A program made the position numbers and the translations under genes. 64,000 nt of DNA, from NCBI GenBank assembly GCA_023428135.1, contig JAEYZG010000010.1, positions 248,001 to 312,000 on the forward strand, in the 5' to 3' direction. Below the pieces are notes generated by a model that saw nothing but the letters and a program-made list of their open reading frames with translations, was not told where the DNA came from and ran no database searches. Shown one piece after another: positions 1-7,491 of the stretch; the first letter of the stretch is position 1, and every line of letters starts with the position of its first letter. The stretch is from Bacteroidota bacterium. GTDB lineage: Bacteria; Bacteroidota; Bacteroidia; Cytophagales; Cytophagaceae.

Positions 1-251
1 TTAAGATCAGCTGTAACAGCTTTAGCTTCCTCGGCAGCATCTTTCTGGCCAGCTTTCATCAACTGCCCAATTTCTTTGGCTTTTGTGTTGCTTTGAGCAA
101 GTATATCGTCAAGAAGTCTTTGCGTATCTCTTCTTTGTTGATCTATTTCAATTACCTTATCAACGAATGATTCAGCGTCTTTAAAATATTTTTTCTTCAG
201 GCCGGCAACTACTTCCGTTTTATTTTCGCGTATAAAAGCAATCTGTAACAT
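1..251 (-). CDS. serS: Seryl-tRNA synthetase, N-terminal part (cut by window edge)
   Basis: Reading leftwards from an ATG at 251-249, the frame stays open to the window edge and gives about 83 residues starting MLQIAFIRENKTEVVAGLKK. This matches the start of bacterial seryl-tRNA synthetase, whose first ~110 residues form a long antiparallel coiled coil that grips the long variable arm of tRNA-Ser. The stretch DKVIEIDQQRRDTQRLLDDI and the following Lys/Glu-rich helix fit the first arm of that coiled coil. The catalytic class II domain lies outside the window. The gene is divergent from rho, with about 297 bp between them. Identification rests on the N-terminal arm only, but the pattern is distinctive. 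Confidence 0.85.
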   Translation of the reverse strand, partial: MLQIAFIRENKTEVVAGLKKKYFKDAESFVDKVIEIDQQRRDTQRLLDDILAQSNTKAKEIGQLMKAGQKDAAEEAKAVTADL

Positions 252-548
252 GTTATTTAATTTGAAAAGAGCACAAATAAACCTAAAAAGACCACACTAG
301 TCCAAACTTTTTAATTATTTTCCGCGTTAAAAATTTTAAATAAATAAAAATTACTTGACAATTATCTCCTGATAATTTAATATTGCAGAACCAAAACAGC
401 ATTTGAGCTTTTTCTAAACAAGTTCATTTCTTTTTAGTTTAACTTAACATCTTAATAAATAACCAGTTTTCATCCTTAAATGGGTTTCCCTTTTAAAACA
501 TAATCAGGGTTGGTTAGTTGATCGTGTTTAATCTATCAGAGCATTTCT
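252..548. other. Divergent intergenic region serS/rho
   Basis: This 297 bp AT-rich stretch separates the divergent serS and rho starts and must hold both promoters. I see no clean TAnnTTTG -7 box, no RNA gene and no strong hairpin in it. Confidence 0.4.
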
Positions 549-2126
549 ATGTACAATATTGAAGAATTAGAGGACAGATTATTATCTGAATTGAAGGACA
601 TTGCCGAAAAGCTAGGTATTCAGAATTTTAAAAAGCTGCAGAAAAAAGAACTCATATATAAAATCCTCGACCAACAGGCGGTAATGCCAGAGCCGCAACT
701 CACCGAAAACAAACAAATGATGACTATTGACAATACGGAAGACGGCTCAAGAGATGAAAAGGAGCCTAGAAAAAGGATCAGAAAGAGAGAAAATGTAAAG
801 GAAACTGAGCCAGCTAATGAAGATTTTCCTTCTTTTTCGAGTTCAAATGAATTTGTTTTCGAGCCTTTCCAAAGAGAATCTGAACCTCTATTTGAAACAG
901 CAGCCCCCGCAGTTTCCACTTTTGAAGAAATAAGAGAAGAAAAGCCTGTAGAAAGAATAAAAACAACAAGACAACCCTCACAAAACAATGGTGGCGTGAG
1001 TATGCGTGAGTTTGACGGAATCATTCTTAACTCTGGTGTACTAGAAATAATGCAGGATGGATATGGTTTCTTAAGATCAGCAGACTATAATTACCTTGCA
1101 AGCCCTGACGATATATATGTATCTCCTTCCCAGATAAAACTATTCGGGCTTAAAACAGGTGATACCGTTAAAGGACAGATCAGACCTCCGAAAGAAGGGG
1201 AAAAATATTTTGCGCTACTGAGAGTTGAAAGTGTTAATGGAAAGACTACTGAAGAAATCAGAGATCGTATTCCATTTGAATTCCTTACACCACTTTTCCC
1301 GCAGGAAAGACTTAACCTTAGCACAACGCACAATCAGTTATCTACAAGAATCCTTGATCTCTTTGCCCCAATAGGAAAAGGTCAAAGGGGTATGATTGTA
1401 GCTCAGCCTAAAACAGGTAAAACAGTTCTCCTGAAAGAAATTGCAAACGCTATTGCTACAAACCATCCGGAGGTATATCTGATGATCCTATTGATCGACG
1501 AGCGTCCTGAGGAGGTTACAGATATGGCAAGAAACGTGAAAGCTGAAGTTATCTCTTCTACCTTTGACGAGCAAGCTGAAAGACATGTAAAGATTGCTTC
1601 GATAGTACTTGAGAAAGCCAAAAGAATGGTTGAATGCGGTCACGATGTGGTTATCCTTTTAGACTCTATCACAAGACTTGCAAGAGCTTACAATACAGTT
1701 GTTCCTTCTTCAGGTAAAATACTTTCAGGTGGTGTGGATGCAAACGCGCTTCATAAACCTAAAAGATTTTTCGGTGCTGCAAGAAATGTAGAGAATGGCG
1801 GATCACTAACTATCATCGCTACTGCACTTATAGAAACCGGAAGTAAAATGGACGAAGTTATCTTTGAAGAATTCAAAGGTACAGGTAACATGGAGCTTCA
1901 GCTTGACAGAAAGCTTTCCAACAAAAGAATTTACCCTGCTATTGACGTTCCTGCATCAGGAACAAGACGTGAAGATCTTCTTATGGATAAAGACGAGCTT
2001 TCCAGAGTATGGATTCTGAGAAAATACATGTCAGACATGACATCTGTAGAAGCTATGGACTTCCTGATCGACAAGATGAAAAACACCAAGGACAACAACG
2101 AGTTCCTTGTTTCAATGAATGGATAA
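549..2126 (+). CDS. rho: Transcription termination factor Rho (long Bacteroidota form)
   Basis: ATP-dependent RNA helicase that ends transcription at Rho-dependent sites. The 525 aa product is about 100 residues longer than E. coli Rho (419 aa). Order: Rho N-terminal helical domain (residues 1-45), a charged low-complexity insertion (about 46-150, rich in E, K, R, P), the OB-fold RNA-binding domain (about 155-235, including DGYGFLRS), and the RecA-like ATPase. The Walker A is AQPKTGKT at 285-292; the Walker B region is VVILLDSITRLARAYN. The segment SSGKILSGGVDANALHKPKR contains the secondary RNA-binding Q-loop region, and FKGTGNMEL fits the R-loop region. A strong intrinsic terminator follows directly. 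The insertion is typical of Bacteroidota Rho proteins. Confidence 0.97.
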   Translation: MYNIEELEDRLLSELKDIAEKLGIQNFKKLQKKELIYKILDQQAVMPEPQLTENKQMMTIDNTEDGSRDEKEPRKRIRKRENVKETEPANEDFPSFSSSNEFVFEPFQRESEPLFETAAPAVSTFEEIREEKPVERIKTTRQPSQNNGGVSMREFDGIILNSGVLEIMQDGYGFLRSADYNYLASPDDIYVSPSQIKLFGLKTGDTVKGQIRPPKEGEKYFALLRVESVNGKTTEEIRDRIPFEFLTPLFPQERLNLSTTHNQLSTRILDLFAPIGKGQRGMIVAQPKTGKTVLLKEIANAIATNHPEVYLMILLIDERPEEVTDMARNVKAEVISSTFDEQAERHVKIASIVLEKAKRMVECGHDVVILLDSITRLARAYNTVVPSSGKILSGGVDANALHKPKRFFGAARNVENGGSLTIIATALIETGSKMDEVIFEEFKGTGNMELQLDRKLSNKRIYPAIDVPASGTRREDLLMDKDELSRVWILRKYMSDMTSVEAMDFLIDKMKNTKDNNEFLVSMNG

Positions 2127-2143
2127 CAATTTAAATCAAATAT

Positions 2144-2170
2144 AAAAAAGCGGCCTTGAGCCGCTTTTTT
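2144..2170 (+). terminator. Rho-independent terminator after rho
   Basis: Perfect 11 bp stem AAAAAAGCGGC / GCCGCTTTTTT with a 5-base loop (CTTGA), ending in a T-run. It starts 17 bases after the rho stop codon and before corA. Confidence 0.9.
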
Positions 2171-2185
2171 TATGCCGAATAAGCA

Positions 2186-3247
2186 ATGAAAACGGTAAAA
2201 CCTCATAAAAGAAGAACCGTCGGATTATCACCTGGCACTCTTACAGAGAATAAGAATCCTGAGAATAACTCAGTTGTAACTATCATGAGTTATAATTCTA
2301 CTTCACTGGAAGAAAGAACGATTCCTTCTCTGGATGAACTGCATAAATACAAAAGTGCTGATGCTGTTACATGGATTAATATTGACGGGACAGAAGACAG
2401 CGAAAGCCTCAAAAAAATCGGGGAAATTTTTAATCTGCACCCTCTCCTGCTTGAAGATATATCTACAGCTGAACAACGTCCGAAAATGGACGAATTCGAT
2501 GAACAGCTATTTACTATCTTGAATATGCTTAGTTATAATTCGGAGAAGAACTGTATAACTATTGAACAGATCGGCATTGTATTGGGTCGCAACTATGTAC
2601 TTTCTTTTCAGGAAGCCGGCGGGGATGTATTTGACCCAAACAGGAATAGGATTAGAAACAACAAGGGGAAACATCGAAAATATTCCGCAGACTACCTCTT
2701 TTATACTTTAATCGATACCATTGTCGACAACTATTTCATCATCCTTGAAAAAATTGGCGAAAGGCTTGAAGATATTGAAGATAGTCTGATTAGCGAACCT
2801 ACCAATAACATTCTAAATGACCTGTACAAAATTAAAAGAGAGCTAATCCAACTGAGGAAATCCATATGGCCTCTCCGGGAAGTTTTAATGAAATTCGAAA
2901 GAGAAGAATATGAGCTTATAACCGATTCTACTCAGACCTATTTCAAGGATGTATATGACCATACTGTTCAGATTATTGATACATTGGAGTCTTTCAGAGA
3001 TTTATCCGGAGGAATGCTTGATCTTTATATGTCAAGTATAAGCAATAAAATGAACGCTGTTATGAAGGTGCTTACTGTTATATCAACCATATTTATTCCA
3101 TTATCTTTTTTGGCGGGTATTTATGGGATGAACTTTGACTATATCCCTGAATTAAAGTGGAAATATGGCTATTTTGGATTTCTGGCTTCGTGCCTGACAA
3201 TTTTAATAGCGATGCTATTTTACTTCAGAAAGAAAAAATGGCTCTGA
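2186..3247 (+). CDS. corA: CorA-family magnesium/cobalt transport protein
   Basis: A 353 aa inner-membrane divalent cation channel of the CorA family. The large N-terminal cytoplasmic part (about residues 1-285) is followed by two C-terminal membrane segments (about 291-311 and 323-348). The signature selectivity motif YGMNF, with Gly-Met-Asn at 314-316, lies in the loop between them. CorA proteins work as pentamers and take up Mg2+, sometimes Co2+ or Ni2+. The gene follows rho after a terminator, so it probably has its own promoter. Its stop codon lies inside the stem of the hairpin shared with the convergent isomerase gene. Confidence 0.95.
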   Translation: MKTVKPHKRRTVGLSPGTLTENKNPENNSVVTIMSYNSTSLEERTIPSLDELHKYKSADAVTWINIDGTEDSESLKKIGEIFNLHPLLLEDISTAEQRPKMDEFDEQLFTILNMLSYNSEKNCITIEQIGIVLGRNYVLSFQEAGGDVFDPNRNRIRNNKGKHRKYSADYLFYTLIDTIVDNYFIILEKIGERLEDIEDSLISEPTNNILNDLYKIKRELIQLRKSIWPLREVLMKFEREEYELITDSTQTYFKDVYDHTVQIIDTLESFRDLSGGMLDLYMSSISNKMNAVMKVLTVISTIFIPLSFLAGIYGMNFDYIPELKWKYGYFGFLASCLTILIAMLFYFRKKKWL

Positions 3248-3256
3248 AAGAGCCAT
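3230..3256 (-). terminator. Terminator of the small FKBP gene, overlapping the corA stop
   Basis: Stem ATGGCTCT / AGAGCCAT (3238-3245 and 3249-3256, 3-base loop). Read on the minus strand it is followed by a run of six T. It overlaps the last bases of both convergent genes, a very compact arrangement. Confidence 0.75.
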
Positions 3257-3684
3257 TACTTAACCTTTACCAAATGTATTTCAAAAATCAAGGTTGCATC
3301 TGGCGGAATTAAGTAAGTGCCAGGGCGCTGATTGTCTTTAACTCCCCTTTTACCATATCCAAGATTGCCAGGAATAACTAAAACTGCCTCTTCTCCTTCT
3401 GACATCAGGAGCACTCCTTCATCCCAACCAGCAATCACTTCCTTTGTACCAAGGACAAATTGAATAGGGCGACCAACATCGTAACTGCTGTCAAATTGTT
3501 TACCATCAGTAAACTTACCTCTGTAATGTACTTTAACTTTAGCTCCTTCATAAGCTTTTTCTCCTGTACCCTTTTTTTTCACAACATACTTAAGACCTGA
3601 CTTTGTGGTGACTGTATCTCCTCCTGCAAACGTCTTGCTAAATGGAATCAGAAAAATTGCACAAAAGTAAATTATATGTTTCAT
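3256..3684 (-). CDS. FKBP-type peptidyl-prolyl cis-trans isomerase, secreted, single domain
   Basis: A 142 aa protein with a cleavable signal peptide (about residues 1-20, ending KTFA) and one FKBP domain (about 30-142). FKBP hallmarks are VKVHYRGKFTDGKQFDSS, GWDEGVLLMSEGE and GNLGYGKRG. It should speed proline isomerization during folding of periplasmic proteins. It lies downstream of a larger two-domain FKBP lipoprotein on the same strand, but a strong terminator separates them (3731-3762), so the two are probably separate units. Confidence 0.93.
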   Translation of the reverse strand: MKHIIYFCAIFLIPFSKTFAGGDTVTTKSGLKYVVKKKGTGEKAYEGAKVKVHYRGKFTDGKQFDSSYDVGRPIQFVLGTKEVIAGWDEGVLLMSEGEEAVLVIPGNLGYGKRGVKDNQRPGTYLIPPDATLIFEIHLVKVK

Positions 3685-3730
3685 ATCTAAATTTTTAAAG
3701 CGAAACGCAGATCAAAAAAATTGGTTAACA

Positions 3731-3762
3731 AAAATGGGTTGTTTTTGAACAACCCATTTTTT
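3731..3762 (-). terminator. Terminator between the two FKBP genes
   Basis: Perfect 13 bp stem AAAATGGGTTGTT / AACAACCCATTTT (3731-3743 and 3748-3760) with a 4-base loop. It lies 18 bases beyond the stop of the FKBP lipoprotein gene on the minus strand and ends in a T-run in that direction. Confidence 0.85.
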
Positions 3763-3779
3763 GTATATACTATGAAATA

Positions 3780-4745
3780 TTATTTCTTAACATCATGTAC
3801 TTCAATATCAAATACCAAAGGTGCATTTTTAGGAATCAGGAATTTATCTTTATTTGCTGGATCAGGTATTCCAGCCTTTCCATAACCAAGAGGAGACGGA
3901 ATATAGATTGTAGCTTTATCACCTTTACCAAGCACCTGAAGAGCGTCCTCCCATCCTGGAATCACTCTGCCAAGTCCGACAACAACAGTAAATGGATCTT
4001 TGCCTACAGATGAGTCAAATGTAGTACCATCCAACAGTTTTCCTGTATAATCTACTGTAACAGTATCACCGGGTGCGATAAGAGGAGAATTTGCATCTTT
4101 GGTAATCACATAAGAAACGCCATACTTGGTTCTCTGAGCATTAATATTTTCAGCCTTCAATTTTTTTTCGATGATTGCATTGTCAGTCTTAAGTTGAGCT
4201 TTTACAGAAGCAGAATCAAGCATTTTGGAAATATAATCATCTACCATTGCCATTTGCTGTTTATTCATTTCCTCCTGTTGCTTTTTATACTTTTCTCTTT
4301 CCGCAGCTACTTCAGCCTTAGTATAAACTTTTACAACCTTAACATTAAATGTGGTAAAGCTACCTGGTTTAATTTCTTTAGGCATTTCTGTATTGAACCT
4401 CTTTTGGTAAAGAGAATCGCTGCTGACAAGAAAAATAGCGCTGTCACCTTCGCTAAGCAACGCCAAACCTTCTTCAAGGCTCCCTTTGAACGGAGACTCA
4501 GAAACAAGAATATCTATTGGGTTCCCGTAATTCTGTTTCGCAGTGCTGAACGTATCCTTTTCATTTTGATAGCTCATCTGCACAAGAGCTACGCTGCCAA
4601 CTTCCACATCTTTACCACCAGTTGAGTCCTTTACAATCTTGTATTTAAGGCCGTTCTCGGTTTTTTTGTATCCGTCGCAAGACGACAGAATACCGGAAGC
4701 GGCTAAAATACATAGGCCAACTGCCGCAACACTTTTCTTTAACAT
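3780..4745 (-). CDS. FKBP-type peptidyl-prolyl isomerase lipoprotein, two FKBP-like domains
   Basis: A 321 aa lipoprotein: the signal ends in GILSSC, with the lipidated Cys at residue 23. A first FKBP-like domain (about 30-140) has lost several usual pocket residues and is probably structural. A Gln/Lys-rich helical linker follows (about 140-215, with EREKYKKQQEEMNKQQ). The second FKBP domain (about 218-321) is complete, with VTVDYTGKLLDGTTFDSS, GWEDALQVLGKGDKA and PLGYGKAGIPD. The layout resembles dimerizing FkpA/Mip-type folding factors, but with a degenerate FKBP-like N-terminal part. Its start overlaps the end of the upstream DHH gene by 7 bases, so the two are likely co-transcribed. Confidence 0.92.
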   Translation of the reverse strand: MLKKSVAAVGLCILAASGILSSCDGYKKTENGLKYKIVKDSTGGKDVEVGSVALVQMSYQNEKDTFSTAKQNYGNPIDILVSESPFKGSLEEGLALLSEGDSAIFLVSSDSLYQKRFNTEMPKEIKPGSFTTFNVKVVKVYTKAEVAAEREKYKKQQEEMNKQQMAMVDDYISKMLDSASVKAQLKTDNAIIEKKLKAENINAQRTKYGVSYVITKDANSPLIAPGDTVTVDYTGKLLDGTTFDSSVGKDPFTVVVGLGRVIPGWEDALQVLGKGDKATIYIPSPLGYGKAGIPDPANKDKFLIPKNAPLVFDIEVHDVKK

Positions 4746-5773
4746 AATGATTTTTCTAGTTTATAGTTCTGATACAATTGTTCTTTATAAGCGGGAAGCA
4801 CTTCAATAAATTTATTTACGGTGTCTTCAAGGTTCAGATTTGATTTTCCACCTGCTGCATTCAAATGACCTCCTCCTTCAAAATGTCTTCTTGCAAACTC
4901 ATTGACGGAAAAATCACCTTTAGATCTGAAAGATAGCTTTACAGAGTCTGGCCTTTCTATAATTACAGCAGCAATCACAACTCCATCAATAGACAGAGCA
5001 TAGTTGACCAAGCCTTCTGTATCACCTGTCTGCGACTCAAATCTTTTCAAATCTTCTTCTGAAATAGCGATATAAGCTGCATACAAATCTCTTTCTACTA
5101 CAAGCTTTTTCAGAAGTGCAAAACCCAAAAATCTTAGTTTTGACTCAGAGTTATTATCATAAATAAGTCTATGAATCCTGGACACATCCACTGCAAGATT
5201 CAAGAGCTCTGCAATAATCATGTGCACTTCCTTGTTCGTGCTTGGATGCCTGAATGACCCTGTATCTGTCATGATTCCAGCATAGATGCATTCGCCAATA
5301 CAGGTGTCGAGGTATTCTCTATCACCTAAACCGATAATAAGCTTATAAATGAGTACAGCAGTAGCAGCAGCTTTGATATCCCAGAAAACAAAATCAGCAA
5401 AATACTCCGGTTCAAGATGGTGATCTATCAGTACTTTTGTAGCAGTGGCATTTTTTACAAGTTCCCCCATCTCGTTGATTCTGCCAAGAGCAGAAAAATC
5501 CAGACAAAAAATAACTTCAGCCTCCTTTACCAGTTTTGTAGCCAACTCAACATTTTCCTCATACACAATCACCTCGTCATTACCATTCATCCAGTTAAGA
5601 AAAGTAGGATAATCTGTTGGAGTAATCACTTTAGGATCATGACCTTTTTTCTTGAGATAAGCCCACATTGCAAGCGAAGAGCCCAAGGCATCAGCATCAG
5701 GTTTTGCGTGAGTTGTAATGACAATTTTTTTTGGAGTCCTTAGGATTTCCCTTAGAGATACAAGATCCTGCAT
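4739..5773 (-). CDS. nrnA: DHH-family phosphoesterase, NrnA-like (nanoRNase / pAp phosphatase)
   Basis: A 344 aa cytoplasmic protein with the DHH/DHHA1 layout. Motif I is HAKPDADALGSS (Asp26 and Asp28), motif II is FCLDFSALGR (Asp92), motif III is LIDHHLEPE (Asp117, His118, His119), and the C-terminal DHHA1 substrate motif is FEGGGHLNAAGG. This matches NrnA-type enzymes, which degrade 2-5 nt RNAs and/or remove the 3' phosphate of pAp with Mn2+. The length fits the family (310-345). It is the first gene of a likely two-gene operon with the FKBP lipoprotein (7-base overlap). Its exact substrate cannot be read from sequence. Confidence 0.93.
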   Translation of the reverse strand: MQDLVSLREILRTPKKIVITTHAKPDADALGSSLAMWAYLKKKGHDPKVITPTDYPTFLNWMNGNDEVIVYEENVELATKLVKEAEVIFCLDFSALGRINEMGELVKNATATKVLIDHHLEPEYFADFVFWDIKAAATAVLIYKLIIGLGDREYLDTCIGECIYAGIMTDTGSFRHPSTNKEVHMIIAELLNLAVDVSRIHRLIYDNNSESKLRFLGFALLKKLVVERDLYAAYIAISEEDLKRFESQTGDTEGLVNYALSIDGVVIAAVIIERPDSVKLSFRSKGDFSVNEFARRHFEGGGHLNAAGGKSNLNLEDTVNKFIEVLPAYKEQLYQNYKLEKSLC

Positions 5774-5909
5774 TGATTTCTTGGACGAATAGACCCGTAG
5801 AATTTAATTATGCTAAAACAAAATTCTCTAGCTTTTGATTATAAAAAATCAGAGAATCTGCGCAAAATGAGAATTTTTTAAAAAAAAACCAATATTTCAG
5901 GAATCTGTA

Positions 5910-5917
5910 TAATTTTG
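5910..5917 (+). promoter_or_regulatory. Candidate -7 box of the ndk promoter
   Basis: TAATTTTG matches the Bacteroidota -7 consensus TAnnTTTG and lies 33 bases before the chosen ndk ATG. It overlaps an earlier in-frame ATG at 5915, which argues against that upstream start. No clear -33 element is visible. Confidence 0.55.
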
Positions 5918-5950
5918 CGCTCTGAAATTTGTAACCCTAACAACAAAAAT

Positions 5951-6370
5951 ATGGCTGGTAACAGAACTTTTTCAATGATTAAACCTGATGCAGTGGCAGC
6001 AGGTAATTCCGGTGCAATTCTAAAGATGATCGAAGAAGCGGGATTCAGAATTGTCGCGTTAAAAAAATTCAAACTTTCTGAAGAACGTGCAGGTCAGTTT
6101 TATGAAGTTCATAAAGAAAGACCTTTCTACAATGATCTTAAGAAGTATATGTCAAGCGGATTTATCGTGCCAATGATTCTTGAGAAAGAAAATGCAGTGG
6201 CTGATTTCCGTAAATTGATTGGTGCGACAAACCCTGCAAATGCGGAGGATGGCACTATCCGTAAACTGTATGCTAAATCAATCGAAGCAAACGCAATCCA
6301 TGGATCTGACTCTGATGAGAATGCTGCAATCGAAGGAAACTTCTTCTTCTCAGGATTAGAGCAATTTTAA
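5951..6370 (+). CDS. ndk: Nucleoside diphosphate kinase
   Basis: A 139 aa enzyme that transfers the terminal phosphate from ATP to other NDPs through a phospho-histidine. It starts MAGNRTFSMIKPDAV, and the active-site His117 sits in NAIHGSDSDENA, the family signature NxxHGSDS. Length is typical. The start at 5951 is preferred over an in-frame ATG at 5915, because the earlier one adds 12 unrelated residues and falls inside a promoter -7 box. It is divergent from the nrnA-like gene and convergent with scpA, with a long hairpin between. Confidence 0.97.
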   Translation: MAGNRTFSMIKPDAVAAGNSGAILKMIEEAGFRIVALKKFKLSEERAGQFYEVHKERPFYNDLKKYMSSGFIVPMILEKENAVADFRKLIGATNPANAEDGTIRKLYAKSIEANAIHGSDSDENAAIEGNFFFSGLEQF

Positions 6371-6384
6371 TAAAGCGAAAAGCA

Positions 6385-6430
6385 AAAAGCTGAAAGCAGA
6401 AAGTGAATTGCTCTCTGTTTTCAGCTTTTG
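6385..6430. terminator. Bidirectional hairpin between ndk and scpA
   Basis: Stem AAAAGCTGAAAGCAGA / TCTGTTTTCAGCTTTT (6385-6400 and 6414-6429), 16 bp with one G:T pair and a 13-base loop. It begins 14 bases after the ndk stop and lies before the convergent scpA stop, so it can serve both strands. Confidence 0.7.
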
Positions 6431-6452
6431 TCTTACGCTTTCAGCTTTGTGC

Positions 6453-7214
6453 TTACAGCTCTATTGCTTCTTCCGTCTCTGCCTGCCTCTTCTCTACCCA
6501 GAAGTTATTAAATCCCTCCCCAACATAAATCATCAGATAACCTTGTGTCAACAGTTCCAGAATTGCAAGGAAGTTGTATACCATTGCTATTTTGGTTCTG
6601 TATTCTGAAATGACATCTTCAAAAGATAGCCTTGAAACGTCACTCAACTTAGTCAAAATATATTCTTTCTGGTTTTCAATGGTATAAGGATACTGTACCA
6701 CTGTATGAATTGGTTTATTTTTTTCTTCTTCAAACTTCCTTAATACTCTTTCATAAACTTTTAGAAGCTTGTAAAGGTCAATATCCTGAAGCTCCGACTC
6801 TACATCACTTACTTCCGAAAGTTGTTTTAACTCCTTAACTATGTTACCTCTTTTTTCGAGGCCCATTCGTTCCTCTTCAAGATTAGCAAGGTCGTTGATA
6901 ATACTCTTGTATTTTTTATACTCAAGAAGATGGGCCACAAGCTCTTCCCTTGGATCTACTTCATTACCCTGCTCATCAATTTCCGGTCTCGGCAGCAACA
7001 TTTTTGCCTTTACCCTCATTAAGGTTGCCGCAACAAGAATGAATTCACTGGCAACCTCAATATTCATCTCTTCCAATCGATGGATGTACTCAAGGAAGTC
7101 GTTGGTTATTTTTGAAATAGGAATATCATAAATATCCAGCTCATCTCTCTCTATGAAAAAGAGCAAAAGGTCGAACGGACCTGTAAAAAGGGGTAGTTTA
7201 ATTTCGAAGCTCAC
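6453..7214 (-). CDS. scpA: Segregation and condensation protein A (kleisin subunit)
   Basis: A 253 aa cytoplasmic kleisin that bridges SMC heads, with ScpB, in the chromosome condensation complex. The start MSFEIKLPLFTGPFDLLLFF matches the family signature. The SMC-neck-binding N-terminal half is helical (ASEFILVAATLMRVKAKMLL), and a C-terminal winged-helix segment ends at ILELLTQGYLMIYVGEGFNNF. The start codon is GTG: an in-frame TAA lies directly upstream, so no earlier start is possible and the family N-terminus begins right there. No scpB or smc is in the window. Confidence 0.93.
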   Translation of the reverse strand: MSFEIKLPLFTGPFDLLLFFIERDELDIYDIPISKITNDFLEYIHRLEEMNIEVASEFILVAATLMRVKAKMLLPRPEIDEQGNEVDPREELVAHLLEYKKYKSIINDLANLEEERMGLEKRGNIVKELKQLSEVSDVESELQDIDLYKLLKVYERVLRKFEEEKNKPIHTVVQYPYTIENQKEYILTKLSDVSRLSFEDVISEYRTKIAMVYNFLAILELLTQGYLMIYVGEGFNNFWVEKRQAETEEAIEL

Positions 7215-7464
7215 TTAGTAAATTTAACAGTAGTCTTTCAAACGGCAAAATCAATCCTGATTTATAATCTTCATAGCAACCTTGACAACAAAATCATAAA
7301 TCTTTGATTTTTAACAAAATATATTCTAAAACTGGTTCTCCAAATTATTTCCCTCCTGTATAAAAATCCTTTTATAAAAAAGTCAGTATAATATCTCCAA
7401 TACTCTGGCGTTAATTCCCAAGCACATTTTTTCTTTTTTTAATTCAAGAAAACATATATTCTTT

Positions 7465-7472
7465 TATCTTTG
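7465..7472 (+). promoter_or_regulatory. Candidate -7 box of the dxs promoter
   Basis: TATCTTTG matches TAnnTTTG and lies 19 bases before the chosen dxs ATG (7492). A start near 7480 would sit almost on the transcription start, which favours ATG 7492. Confidence 0.55.
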
Positions 7473-7491
7473 TTTTAGTTTGGGACTTGCC

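Noticed and set aside
620..1024. 134-codon minus-strand frame opposite the Rho insertion
   Set aside because: Ser/Phe-rich translation is the antisense of the Glu/Lys-rich insertion of Rho.
4194..4625. 143-codon plus-strand frame
   Set aside because: Antisense shadow of the FKBP lipoprotein gene.
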